Of a stretch of DNA of 64,000 nucleotides, positions 37,263-48,895 are shown one piece after another. The notes under the pieces were generated by a model. That model saw only the letters and a list, made by a program, of their open reading frames with translations, was not told the origin of the DNA and ran no database searches. The translations under genes were made by a program, and so were the position numbers. Position 1 is the first letter of the stretch, and each line of letters opens with the position of its first letter. Source of the DNA: Istiophorus platypterus (Eukaryota; Chordata; Actinopteri; Istiophoriformes; Istiophoridae); assembly GCA_016859345.1 (NCBI GenBank), contig CM029122.1:8779575-8843574 (forward strand). Reading direction: 5' to 3'.

Positions 37263-37294
<32 letters not shown>

Positions 37295-37857
37295 CGAGCG
37301 CGCGTGCTTGTGTGCGCGCGTGCATGTCCGTGTGTGTGTGTGTGTGTGAGCGAGTGTGTGAGAACCCGTATGATTGTGCGTTAAGACGTCTCTTAGACCT
37401 GGGCTGCCCAAATAATGGATATTAATTATTGGTCGGACCCTGCTGGCCCCTGCCGTGTCTCCAAATCTGGTTAACTGGATTTTGATTAATGAAATACTGT
37501 ATGCGCGCCGTGTCCTCCAGAAAACCAAGACCCCCCCGCGCCCCCCCCCAGACCATCCCCGCCCCACCACCGCCGCCACCACCACCGCACACACGTGGCT
37601 CTCCCACAGACGTTTGAACATTTCGAGCCCCGCACCCCCTCCGTATAAAGAGCCCGGAAAATAAGCGAATGTCCCTGTCACGCAAGAAGAATTATTATTC
37701 CCCCCTCATATCGTCGCATGCGCCGTAATTGGATACAATTTAACACCCGCGGCCCACGGGCATGTCGGCAGGCGCACTGCCTACTATTAGCTCACCTCGC
37801 CTCGCTTCGCCACCCTATCATTTGTCAGATCTGTGTTTGTGTGCTCCTGGTGCCTCT

Positions 37858-37871
37858 GTGTGTGTGTGTTT

Positions 37872-37906
<35 letters not shown>

Positions 37907-37965
37907 AGTGCGTGCGAACGGGCGGGCGGGCGCGCGCGGGCTTGCGGATGTGTGTGAGCGCGCGC

Positions 37966-38038
<73 letters not shown>
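37858..38038. repeat. (GT)n / (GC)n microsatellite cluster
   Basis: GT runs flank a GGGCGGGCGCGCGCGGG segment at about 37,920-37,940. Alternating purine-pyrimidine sequence of this kind is prone to Z-DNA. The open frames across it are artefacts. Confidence 0.95.
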
Positions 38039-38039
<1 letters not shown>

Positions 38040-38242
38040 CCGCAAGCGCACGCGTTTTTGTCACATCTTTTCCGGTGTAAACACAGACTGTGTCGGGAAC
38101 CCTGTGAATCGAGATTAGATTAAGGTTAGGGCTCGGCACGCATTGGTTATGGTTAAGGTTAGGATTCGGTTTTGGGTTAGGCGGTCCACAATGAATGGAA
38201 GCCAATGTAATGTCCTTATAAGGATAGCTGCGCAAACGCGTG

Positions 38243-38247
38243 TGTTT

Positions 38248-38283
<36 letters not shown>

Positions 38284-38288
38284 CTGCC

Positions 38289-38346
<58 letters not shown>

Positions 38347-38360
38347 TGCGTGCGTGCGTG
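38243..38360. repeat. (GT)n microsatellite
   Basis: A GT run with CTGCCTGC interruptions, separated from the previous GT cluster by a telomere-like segment. Confidence 0.95.
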
Positions 38361-41300
38361 TGGCTGGAGAAACCGGAGCCATTGTTGGAGCCCGGCCATG
38401 ACCTAGCTGTGACGCACAGAAACGCAGAGAGGAGAGGAAGAGAGACGGAGAGAGGCGACAGCAGCAGCAGCCCAGACGCTGAAAAACAAGCCAGAGCTCT
38501 GTCACCTCGGAGCGAAAGCCAGGCAAGCTTGACGGGTGTTTGTTGCTCCTCTGCGCAGCTTCCCCCTCGTCTGCTCTTTATTAGAGCGCCAGCAGCATTT
38601 ACGGGCGGGGATGTGGTGGAGGGTAAAGACCCCTCCTAAACTCCTCTTACAGTAAATATACGGCTAGAGAAGGTTAATGGGGAGATTACAGCTTTCATGA
38701 ATGATGTCTTAAAAGTATAAATAATTGTGTTGAAGTTGCTGCGCAGCCCTTTACATCAGATGTTTTAATTATCTAGTTTTGCTCCAGGCTGTTTGTATTG
38801 AACTGAGGCTTTATAGTCCTGCAATATATCATTATAAGAATGTGTGGAATTGCCCTCTTTGTGCCAACAGTCCACTGGCCATTAAACAGCTTGGAGAATC
38901 CCTATAGCCAGACGTATGGGAATGGCATAGGCGCGAAAGCAGAACTTGAAATATTGTTTTAAAGGTAAACCTTATTTCTTCTTACACAGATTTAAGATTC
39001 AGTCTATAACCTGCAGTCTTGTTGTTCTGTGTTTTTCTTATTGTCAACAAATCCCACGAAAGACCGAAACCAAAAACGCAGTAGCCCATCGTACAGAATC
39101 TTCAGCTTTCCCCATACTGTGTACGGGGCACTCAGCCCCGAGCCCATTTGTTCCTGCTGAAGACATAAATATTTAAAAGCCATTCCAAAATAAACTTATA
39201 GTTTTATGTTTGAAAAAAGCGCAGTAATTTTCTTTACAGCTTGCCACACCAGTTTTTAGCAAACACTACTCAAACAGTAAATGCTGTAGTTGCCAGGGAC
39301 GATTTTCAGCCACGGATTAACAAACATTTGGTGTTGCTGAGTATTGACAGCAACAGGACCATAAATGTTGGCTTTACGTCAAATAAACAAACCAGCATTC
39401 ACCATAGTGGAGGGATTTGTCACCGAGTGCAATAATAGTTCATTGGTCTTTTCATGGGAATGATTGAGAAGAAGAAAAACCAGTCCCCAGCCTGATTCAT
39501 ATCAGGGGTATTTCCAAAAAGTGGTTTACATGCATTTCACTTTTTTACATGTCAACTATTCTATTTTAAAGTTAATTTTTAAAGATTTACTTATATTTAT
39601 TCGCCAGGGACTGTGCACCAGAGCCCTCAAGAGAAGAGATGCCTTGTGCTTTCAGATTCAGCTACTAACTTATTTCCAACTGCAGTCCTTGAGCCAAGCC
39701 TGGATAACCAACCATTCAAAGCAGGCAACTATGAATGGGCCCTGGACCCCTAGGGGCCCCTCAAAAGCCCAAGGTTCATTGTTTGTTACATAGTTTTTGG
39801 TCATTCTTAAGGGGCCCTGTGTAAAAATCAGGTCTTAAGACAACAACAAGGGCTCAGTGGCATTTTTTTGCCTTGGGGTCCTAACAGGTTAATCCTGCCA
39901 TTCGGTGAGCAGTTGACATAAACACTGCAAAAAACAACAACAACAATAGAAGTCCATGGAAATGTACAGTAACTCCCATGGGTATCTTTTTAGCCCTTGT
40001 TACCAGTGTCCAAACTAGCACAATAACACTCACCTACATCATGATCAGAAAAAATCTAGAAATACAAATAAATGTAAAGTAAATTAATGGCGGCATGACT
40101 CAAAATCCACGTTTTAACATCAAATTTACAAATCATCGAGTGTTTTTTTCCATTCCATGATGGAAAGGCAGATTATGCAAAAACCTTGTTGGGATTCCTC
40201 ACTCTCCTCTTGACGCTGACTATGAATCTGTAATGATTTGCCCAAAGCAGAGCTGAACAAAACTCTTCCCCGCTGGTGTTAATGTTGTGGTTTCCAAAGA
40301 CCTTTAAAGACTTGTCAGCTGATTTGATCTAATTGGTTTCAAGGCCATTTTAACTCGAGACCAACGTGATATGCAGGAGATGCAAATGAGGGGGGGTCAC
40401 AAAGATGTATTCGGGAGTTTCCCTTATGTCTTAATGTTGTACTTCATTGTATACCCGAGCCTGGCAAAATGATACCAATATGACCATTTGCGGCGCAGAA
40501 ACGCTTGGAACAAAATTTCACCCTGGCTGCTCTCTCTAAATATTGTAAATGCTTTACAATTTGCTTTTGTTATTTAACAGATGCAGCCATTAACCTCCAT
40601 TCGGGGCTGTTGCGAGGACTTGAGAAATACTGAACTCATGATAAATTCCCCATCAAATCCCCCCACCCACCAAGAAAATTTTTACGTTGCCACCAACCAA
40701 GTTTCGGAGTATTTAAAAAAGACAAAACATGGACGTTACACACAGTTACTGTAACTCTCCTATATCATGGTCTAAGTAAGCGTTTACTGCCTGTTACCTG
40801 TTTCATTCAAAAGTATACATACGGTATAAAGCCAGAAAATAGCCAACCACACTTAACCAAAACCCACTGTGACATATTCAAACGTCAAATGGTCTGACCC
40901 ACAATCTAAATTCAAAACCATTCAGCTAACCATCATATAAGACAAAGGAAAAGAGAAGCTGGTCGATGTGTCAACCCAGTAATCAATAGGGCCTAATAGT
41001 TCCAGCCTTAGTCTAAACATTGTGCCACAACCGTCCCCGCGCTGCCATCCTGGCTGAGAAGTGGCCGCTGGCTTCCTTTTTATTTATTTTCTGTTTTAAA
41101 ATATTCATCTCAAAAACACCAGAATCAGCCTCGAAAAACCAACGTGTTCAATATGTGTGTCACCGTATAATACCCCCCCCCCTCCGCTAAATTCCCAGAA
41201 ATATTACCGAGGACATGACCTCGGCGGCTGTGACCCTGCTCACATTTATATTTCCGGAGAATCGCCTGTTTAATGTCCGCATTTCCCCGCATCGCGCCTT

Positions 41301-41758
41301 ACAGCGGCTCGGCCGCGCCGCTGCCTGAGCTGATCGGAGTGCGAGAGCGAGCGGAGCCTCAAACGCTGCGATCCGGCCCCGAAAGAGTTAAACTAATCTC
41401 TCTACCCTTCTCGCTCGCTCTCTCCCTCTCTCTCTCCCTCCCTCTCTCTCTCCCTCTCTCTCTCAACACACACACAGGCTGCCACCGCCCCAGATAACAG
41501 AGGGGCGCCTCTCCCTAGCCAGCCAGCCTCCGCTAATCGCAGTGGCAGGAGGGGGGAGTGGAGTGCCGGCGGCCTCTCACAGCGCTGGGCTTTTTATTGA
41601 CGCTGCCTGTGTGTGTGTGCGCGTCTGCCTGTCTGTGTGTCTGCGTGTGTGTGTGTGTGTGTGTGTTGCGGCTGTGTGTGTGTGCGTGCGTGCGTGTGTC
41701 TGCGTGCAAGGCTGTGCATGCTTGTGGGTGCGTGTCAGAGCGAGGGAGCTATAAAGAG

Positions 41759-41760
<2 letters not shown>

Positions 41761-41815
<55 letters not shown>

Positions 41816-41960
41816 TCTGTCTGTGTGTCTGTGTGAGTGTGTGTGTGTGCGCCCGTCTTTCGGTGTGTGAGTGCGTGCGTGTGTGTATGTGTGTCCGTCT
41901 CTGTTCGCCTCTGCGTGTGTGTGTGTGTGTGTGTGCGTGTGTGTGTGTGTGTGTCTGTGT
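41761..41960. repeat. (GT)n microsatellites in CpG-rich block
   Basis: A pure GT run at 41,761-41,814 is followed by GT/GC/CT-interrupted runs to about 41,960. Confidence 0.95.
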
Positions 41961-42079
41961 GTGCGCTCCCCGCCAGCAGCGGAAAGCAGGGAGAGGCGGG
42001 GAACTGGGAGGGTGGGTGGCGAGGTTATGAGCGGAACTCGACAGAGGCCGACAGACGAGAGAAGGAGGGGAGGGAGGAG

Positions 42080-42180
42080 GGGGGGGCGGTGGCGGCGGCG
42101 GCGGCGGCGGCGGTGGTGGTGGTGGTGAGGGAGGAGGGGGGAGGCCGGGGGAGGGAGGAGGGAGGAGGAGGGGGGGGGGG
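42080..42180. repeat. (GGC)n(GGT)n and G-rich tract
   Basis: GGCGGT and GGC units pass into GGT units and then GGAGGAGGGGGG. This is a trinucleotide repeat with G-quadruplex potential on the + strand. Confidence 0.9.
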
Positions 42181-42529
42181 TTGTCTTTCTTGTGCTGCGC
42201 TGAGAGCCGCCACCGCTTCTCCTTCCGCTCAGATAAGACTCGTTTGAAGGTTTTAGTCTTTATTCTCTTTAAAAAAAAAAAAAAAAAAGAAGAAAAAAAA
42301 AGAGAAGAAGGAGGAAAAAAAGCGGCTGAACGTTCGTGTCCGAGCGTTTTGGAAAAAGGGGAAAACGCCGTTTATGATCCCCAAGGTCGGTGGGAGACAA
42401 GTGTGACTGATCTCATCGGTTATTTTATTTTACGGGCGCACTGATTGATCGCATCGACGAATTTAGCAGCCTATTGATTAGGGCTTAATCTATAGGTCCG
42501 TGTCTCTCAGTTCTCCAATAATTGCTCTC

Positions 42530-43150
42530 GCCCCCCCTCCGTCCTTCCCCTCTCTCTCTCCCTCTCTCTCTCGCACTCCCCCCCTCTCCCCCGTCCTTCC
42601 CCTCTCTCTCTCTCTCCCCCACCCACCTCTCTCTCTCTCTCGCACTCTCCCCCGTCTTTCCCTTCTCTCTCTCTCTCTCGCACTCTCCCCCGTCTTTCTC
42701 TTCTCTCTCTCTCTTTCTTTCTCCTCTCTCCCCCTCTCTCTCTCCCCCGTCTTTCCCCTCTCTCTCGCTCGCTCTCTCTCCCTCCCTCCCGTCCTTCCCC
42801 TCTCTCTCTCGCTCTCTCCCCCGTCTTTCCCCTGTCTCTCGTTCTCTCTCCCTCCCTCCCGTCCTTCCCCTCTCTCTCTCGCTCTCTCCCCCGTCCTTCC
42901 CCTCTCTCTCTCGCTCTCTCTCGTTCTCTCTCCCTCCCTCCCGTCCTTCCCCTCTCTCCCCCGTCCTTCCCCTCTCTCTCCCCCGTCCTTCCTCTCTCTC
43001 TCTCGCTCTCTCTCGCTCCCTCCCGTCATTCCCCTCTCTCTCTCGCTCTCTGGCTCTCTCTCTCGCTCCCTCCCGTCCTTCCCCTCTCTCTCTCGCTCCC
43101 TCTCGCTCCCTCCCGTCCTTCCCCGCTCTCTCGCTCTCTCTCTCTCTCGA
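42530..43150. repeat. 600-base pyrimidine minisatellite
   Basis: The + strand is almost entirely C and T, with isolated G only in CG, plus rare exceptions (one A and one TGG near 43,027-43,053). Units of the form CCGTCCTTCCCCTCTCTCTC are followed by TCGCTCTCTC, in about 15 irregular copies with many near-mirror arrangements. All open frames (Ser/Leu/Pro on +, Arg/Glu/Gly on -) come from the repeat. Confidence 0.95.
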
Positions 43151-43152
43151 CC

Positions 43153-43181
43153 AGCGGCGGCGGCGGCAGCAGCAGCAGCAG
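43153..43181 (+). repeat. (CGG)n(CAG)n trinucleotide repeat
   Basis: About five GGC/CGG units run directly into five CAG units, 53 bases upstream of the 43,234 donor. If the leader exon is real this lies in the bcor 5' UTR. Confidence 0.9.
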
Positions 43182-43234
43182 GGTTTGGCTCGGAGCCACT
43201 CTCGCCCTGCCGCGCCAGGCTGTAATTATCCCCG

Positions 43235-46200
43235 GTGAGGCCGCGCTAACGCAGCGTGGCGCGCCTGTGGGGAACCGGTTAGCCGTACAACACCGGTGGG
43301 GCGCATGATTGTGCGCGCCCGCGTGTACACGTGTGTACGTGTGATTTTTTTTTTCTTTTTGTGACACAGAGGGGAAAAACTGGTGTTGTGTTGATATTTC
43401 AGTAGCCCGTATCGGAGCCATCTCAAGTCCTTACATGAACCTTTTAGAGCTTTGGAAATGAATTATAGATCAGCATATCGATTTCACGCTATTGATAATG
43501 TCACAATCGACTACCACGAATACACGGCGAGACCCTAGAAACACGTTCTAGGAACATCGTACCTTTCGGAATAAGGTGAACGTGAACAAAGCGTGATCGG
43601 CGTCGTGGGTGTAGACCGCGCTATTTTTTCAGTGTCTGTTCGAATATAGATCTATTGATCGTGTTCTCGTGTCCGAGCCTGGACGTAGTGAGTGTACGGG
43701 CAAGTTTCTTTGTGTGTGTGTGTGTTCGATGTGTTCAGTGTGCGTGCGCGCGCGCGCGTGTGTGTGTGTGTGTGTGTGCGTGTGTATGTGTGTGTGTGTG
43801 TGTGACTGTGCGAGTTGCAGTAAGCGATCCATAACGATCTGCAGGTGGATTGTGCTGATTAGTACCGGCTGCTGTGGACTGAGCTGCGTGCGAAGAGCTT
43901 CCTGCAATCTGAGCCTGCCGACTGAGAGCGTGCGTGCGTGTGTGTGTGTGTGTGTGTGAGTCGGGCTCGCTTATGCGTTGGCAGACAGCCCTTTCGAAAT
44001 GTGTGTCAGGGCTGTGTGTGTGCGCGCGTGTGTGCGTCTGTTTTTGAGGATAACATGTGTATATTTGGCTAAACGTTGTGCGCACACGTGAAACCTGCCA
44101 TGCGTGCGCGCGCGCGCGTGTGTGTATGTATGTGTGTGCGTGTGTTCGTCAGGCCACAGCTTCAGTGTCTGATTGCAACAGCAGATGGCTGGATCACTGT
44201 GACCTCCCAGAGCGCGGCTCTTTCGACACCGAGGGCGCACTCGTGTGTGTGCGTGCGTGCGTGTGTGCGCGCGTGCGCCTGCGTGTGTGTGTGTGTGTGT
44301 TCACGCTGTTTTGGTTTTTACAAGACACACACTTCTGCCGAATCCCTGACAAGACATAAAATGACAGTTAGAGGATGGGGATCACACATTTAAGCACATT
44401 TTTCATCGCCATTATCCAGCAAGAGCGTTTTCAAAGGCACACGCTGTTCTCGGGCTGGCTTTTTCAAACCACAAAGTTCACACAGAGTCATAAAAGTGCG
44501 GCCATAAAAAAGGGCCTGCGCTTGATCTCCAGACCTGTTTTTGTGTCTCCCTCAGTCTCTTGGCGGAGGTGTTTTTTTTTTCTCTAGCTACAACTCTGTG
44601 TGAGTGTGTGTGTGTGTGTGTGTTTTCATGATGAGTGTCAGAAACTTATTTTGCCCTGCGGTTCCCCGGAGCGGTATCCATCCTAATCCGGTTTTCCAGC
44701 GACTGACGGAGGGAGCAGTCTGCTTTCCACACCCTCTGGGAGGGAGCTAGGGAAGACCCGGTGTCCTGTGTCCTCCCAACCCCCATCTGACCTCTCAGCG
44801 TGACTATTAGTTGTATGTGACGTCCGCACGAGGCTTTACATTCAACCCAAAGTTCGAGCACAGTGTGACCAGTTTTCCCGTGATTCACTAATAGCAGTGA
44901 ATCACTTTGAGAGGAGTACTGCTGCTGATTACATCCGCAAACCTGACCTTAGTCCTGTTGCTGGAGTCAGAACAAAATCCATGTCACTTTTGTCTTTGTA
45001 GTTTATATTAAAACCGAGGCTTAGGACGGAGCAGCTTCTCAGACTGTTTGGAGATGGAGAATCAGATTTGGATCAGGGCACGTCTGAGAACCTCCCTGCT
45101 GACAGTTCTGAAAAGAGGCGCATCAGATCCCCCCCATAGCCCAGTTTCTACACTAACAATGCAAACAGCCAGTGCTTTGGTAGTGGGTTGCGGGTTGCCA
45201 AGTTGGATCCTACCTGCTAAAATCCGAGCAGGGGGAGTAAATGGAACATATGGTGCTATGTAGCTAAATGTGTAGAGCATGACACTCGCATTGCCAAGGC
45301 TAAAGATGGTGTTATACGTTCCTGGAGCAGTGCATGTTGGCAGTGCTCTTTGGACACTTAAAAAAAAAAAAAAAAATAGGCAGAACCATACAGTCCTGTT
45401 TTGGCTGCAGAGAGCACAGGTACAGCTGGTGGAATAAGTCTCATCTGTTCTTCGCATGCCAAGCGCCACTGTGCGACCACTTAAAAAAAAAAAAATAAAG
45501 CTCGGTTGTGTTGCTCTCTCTCCGTTCATGCCTGATGTTTACTTCTCAGCTTGTGGTCAGTGTCTAAAGCATGCATACTTTTGGAGTTTCAGCTTGCCAA
45601 GTTTGTTAGACCAAAACCTCCTAAATCCTTTTATATCTATGTCCCTTTAGCCGCTGGATGCAGCTCTAAAGTTTAACACTCTTGTGCGGGGATACTGTTA
45701 CCTCTTTAAGGTTCATAAATACCCAGTTTAAAAGGGGTGGGAAATAAACAGTACCACACAAAAGTAAGTGGATCCGGAATTGAATATGGAACTGCAGTGC
45801 TTTGCTGGGCCGTTTCTGTTCCAGGCAAGTTCAACTTTTTCGGCGAGGATATTGCAGCATATTTCTTTTGGGGTGGGGCCTCTTGTGTCAAGAGAGTTCA
45901 TATACATCCACACCGCCGTCGTGATCCCAAAACCTAAATAAAAAGGGCCATTGAACAGCTTGTTATTATTATGTCAACATCTCACGTCCCATTTTGGCCC
46001 TCCATCTCCTCTAAACCGGCCTTTATTTTTTTCTTTTTTCTTTTAAAGAACCTGAGCTTCTCCCGATTGGATAGAACTTTGTGTTTTAGTGTGAATGGAG
46101 AACACTGAGCTTTTTGGAGAGCCAAGTCCTAAGCCTGGTTCGGGGCTTTGTGTCGGCAGAGTTAAGAAGCCAAGTTTCATCACCTCTGACCTTTTCAGTA

Positions 46201-47055
46201 ATCACTCATTTCAAATGTCAATATGGTTGACAGCAGAGCGGTTTGCATTTATGTTTATTTTGTCGGATGATGTTGCGATCACAAAGTAGGGGTTTGAGGG
46301 GAGTCTTGCTGTAGCAGCACAGGAGTTCGTCCCAGTTCTTACCAGATGTGGGCCGAGAGGGACAACTTTAAAAGTTGCGAACCGAAAAAGGGAGAAAGAA
46401 GAAGACGTTAAACCATCGTTTATACCATTGGAGCATTTCGGTGTGAATGGGAGTGACCTGAGAGCTCTGCTGAGGATGACACTGTGCTCTTGTCCGCCTT
46501 GTGGTTTATAGGCTGTGGTCATAGTGGGCAGCTCCCAGTCATGAGAGATAGAGGATGGAGCTGATAAGAGCACACATGCCCCCAGCAGTTCCACCCTGGA
46601 TTTATGTGAGTTTGAAGAAAAGGCTTTCTGAATCGCTTGTCACAAAAATTCGGATGCATGGTGTAGCTTCCACTGAGTTTTGTCCAGAGAGAAAAAGTGG
46701 AGTTTTTCTTCTGTGCCATGCATGAATACGCCCACCCTCCTTCCCTTTCTTCTCCTCCTGCAGATTCTCTCCCTCTTCCCTCGCCTCGCTTCCTTTGTGC
46801 TTCTGTCTCCTTACTTTTGGACAGTTTGCCCCTCGAGATGAGCTTTAATGCCTCCATATGCGAGCGCTTTGTGAGCTTCGTGTTTGTTTGTGTATGACTG
46901 TCTGGTTTAAACTCCTGCTTTCAACAGCTGTGGCAGACGCAGCCAGACCATCATTTTCAAGTCCCCGTCTCTTTTCCTACTCCTACTCTGCCTCTGTCTG
47001 TCTGTCTGTTGGCCTTTCTCTCTCTCCGTCGCACTCTTTTCTTTCCCTCTCTCTC

Positions 47056-47098
<43 letters not shown>

Positions 47099-47880
47099 CA
47101 GGCACATGATGCACACACCTCAGGCTTGATATTCATAGCCTCCTCCTCCTTCACTTGACATGGGAGCCTTAACAGATGTGCCCCAGCCTTGAGCTGCCTC
47201 TCCCACTCTCCCTCCGTCTCTCCACAGCCTCGTGCTCCACAGATTTACCTTATCTGTTGGCTTGGAAAAAAAAAGCCCCACTGACATTTAATTTGGATCT
47301 GTGCCCGTAGAATAAATTATAGGGGGAATGTGAACAATACTAAAAACGTGAATGAAATAAAGGCAGAGGAACTAAAACATACCGAATCAAAACACCAGTT
47401 TGTACAACAGTATTGATAAGAAGGACACGGTGGTTACAGTAGTCTACATCCTGGGCCACCATACACTGTTGTCTCTTTATCCGCATCGTATGTTGTTGTC
47501 CATTGCTGTTTCATTATGTATTTGTAATGTATATGAATCCATTCTTTCACCTACTTTTGTGTGCACATCTAGAGCCAAAATCCGAAGTCAGATCACTTTG
47601 TACGTATAAACTGGCCAATAAAGCTGATTCTGATACACTGGAAACCTCGTATATAAATATATGATGGCCCTCTAAATTTTCTATTACCAAAATGTCTAAC
47701 ATGAACTTTAAAACGTGTGTCCCTTTCCTTTAGTCAAATATCTATTTTCGTTTTATTTTCATTTAATTGCGTTTACCTTATCTCGCAGAAGCTTATAATT
47801 TGTTCCCGTTTTATTGTTCTGAACGTTATTACTTTCTTTTCTGCCTTATTTCTGCCGCTTAAACCTCGCCTATTCCTGTT
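43235..47880 (+). other. Presumed bcor first intron or intergenic, no exon seen
   Basis: GT/GC runs occupy 43,700-44,300. The rest to 47,880 is mixed unique sequence with poly-A runs at 45,361 and 45,483 and (CA)n at about 47,059-47,095. A tRNA-like degenerate segment is at about 45,262-45,335. No coding exon was recognised. Confidence 0.55.
45262..45335 (+). repeat. Possible tRNA-derived SINE remnant
   Basis: TAGCTAAATGTGTAGAGCAT resembles a tRNA A-box region, followed by GACACTCGCATTGCCAAGGC as in an anticodon arm. The B box is badly decayed (TACGTTCC), so a functional tRNA is excluded. A poly-A run lies 26 bases downstream (45,361), which would suit a retroposed element. Confidence 0.3.
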
Positions 47881-47923
47881 TTGGAGTTTCAGCGGAGCTC
47901 GTGTCTCCGTTTGTGTGTGTGTG

Positions 47924-47932
47924 TGCGTGCGC

Positions 47933-47973
<41 letters not shown>

Positions 47974-48008
47974 TCTCTCTCTCTCTCTCTCTCTCTCTTT
48001 GTGTGTGC
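47924..48008. repeat. Compound (GT)n(CT)n microsatellite
   Basis: GT units with GCGC interruption, then pure GT, then pure CT to about 47,999. It marks the left edge of the second GC-rich block. Confidence 0.95.
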
Positions 48009-48895
48009 GTGCGCGCGCAGCCACTGCCGTGCGCTGGAGGCTTATGGTAATTGCGGTCTCCCGACTGGCCTTCTGGGTAGAGTCTGCGCGAGTGGGAGTG
48101 GAGCGAGTCGCTCGGTCTCGGCAGCGTTCATCCATTCCGTCCCGGCACCCCCGCCAGCTCCGTGTCGTGCGTGTGCGGGGAGACCGGGGGGGGCTCCGAG
48201 GGGTGTTTCTGTTGAGAAAAAAAAGAAAGAAAAAAAAAGAAAAGAAAAAAACGGAGGGCAGACCTTCCGGCAGACCTTCGAGACACGGAGTCGGAGAGAG
48301 AGAGACGAGGAGGAGGAGCGGGAGAAGCGGCTTTTTAGGGGCGGCGTGCTCCGCTGAAACCCAACATGGCGCTGCTGCGAGGTACGGCCGAGCTGAATTA
48401 ATTTCTCAGCGAGTCCTCCGACCTCGCCACCTGTATCCTTCAGGGACCCGGGCTGTACGGGGCATTTGGCTCTGTGACTCAAAGGACCTTAAAGGATCTT
48501 CTTTTTGTGGATTTCTCTGTGCCCTGACGTTAGTGTTTCCTCCGCGCAGGATCTTTTTGTTGCTTTATGGAAACCCAAGTGACATTTGCAGCAGCAAAAA
48601 AGTCCGCTTGAGATATAGGGTAATGGATGAGAGTTGCCCGTAGACAATAGAATAAAGACCGAGAGCTTTATATGTAAGACTTGTTTTGTTTCGTGACAAG
48701 TGGATAACCTGTTAGACACTTTTAGTTGTTTTTTTTTTCTTTGGCCGGGATTGTCTGTCTCCAGCAGACAGGACCGTAACCGGGGCTAGTCTACGTACGC
48801 ACGGATCGCTGCCCTTCTAGTTAACTTGGCAAAACAGGAAAAAGGCGTGAGTTGGAGCGCACGAACGACGGCTGGATCTAACAGCAATTAACCAG
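48009..48895 (+). promoter_or_regulatory. bcor: GC-rich block, second candidate bcor leader exon
   Basis: CpG-rich sequence from about 48,009 leads to a strong donor, AACCAG|GTGAGG, at 48,895/48,896. A short upstream ORF lies inside. Another possible donor, GCGAG|GTACGG, is at 48,380. The arrangement looks like a TATA-less promoter plus 5' UTR exon, either an alternative to or following the 43.2-kb one. Assignment to bcor is inferred from strand and position. Confidence 0.4.
48366..48401 (+). CDS. Short upstream ORF, 11 codons
   Basis: ATGGCG in a good initiation context (CCAACATGG) opens MALLRGTAELN and stops at TAA. A potential donor GTACGG overlaps codons 5 to 7, so splicing there would remove the stop and open the frame. 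If the surrounding leader exon is transcribed, this uORF could restrain translation of the main frame. Confidence 0.35.
   Translation: MALLRGTAELN

Larger units (their letters stand above)
37151..41200. other. Intergenic stretch with GT repeats, no gene seen
   Basis: It contains GT/GC-rich runs (37,262-37,350; 37,858-38,038; 38,243-38,360), a telomere-like segment (about 38,110-38,215), and unique AT-rich sequence at 38,640-39,250 and 39,800-41,200. No exon with convincing splice sites and family similarity was found. Confidence 0.6.
41220..43234 (+). promoter_or_regulatory. bcor: CpG-rich block, candidate bcor promoter and leader exon
   Basis: CpG density rises sharply at about 41,220 (CCGCATCGCGCC, CGGCCGCGCCG) and stays high, between repeats, to 43,330. 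The block ends at a good donor, CCCCG|GTGAGG, at 43,234/43,235. Just before it is GC-rich sequence with (CGG)n(CAG)n. I infer a first, non-coding exon of bcor ending here. No TATA box is apparent. The 16.7-kb distance to the first accepted bcor exon is plausible for a vertebrate corepressor gene, but the link is not shown by the sequence. Confidence 0.4.

Noticed and set aside
37825..38526. His/Thr-rich minus-strand open frame of 233 codons
   Set aside because: It is produced by (CA)n in the reverse sense. The other Cys/Val- and His/Thr-rich frames throughout the window have the same cause.
41273..41497. Open frame MSAFPRIAPYSGS... in the CpG block
   Set aside because: It runs into (CT)n, has no recognisable domain and no supported splice exit. 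It is more likely GC-rich non-coding sequence.
42490..43238. Long open frames of 180-240 codons on both strands
   Set aside because: They are translations of the pyrimidine minisatellite (Ser/Leu/Pro or Arg/Glu/Gly only), with no domain, start context or splice logic.
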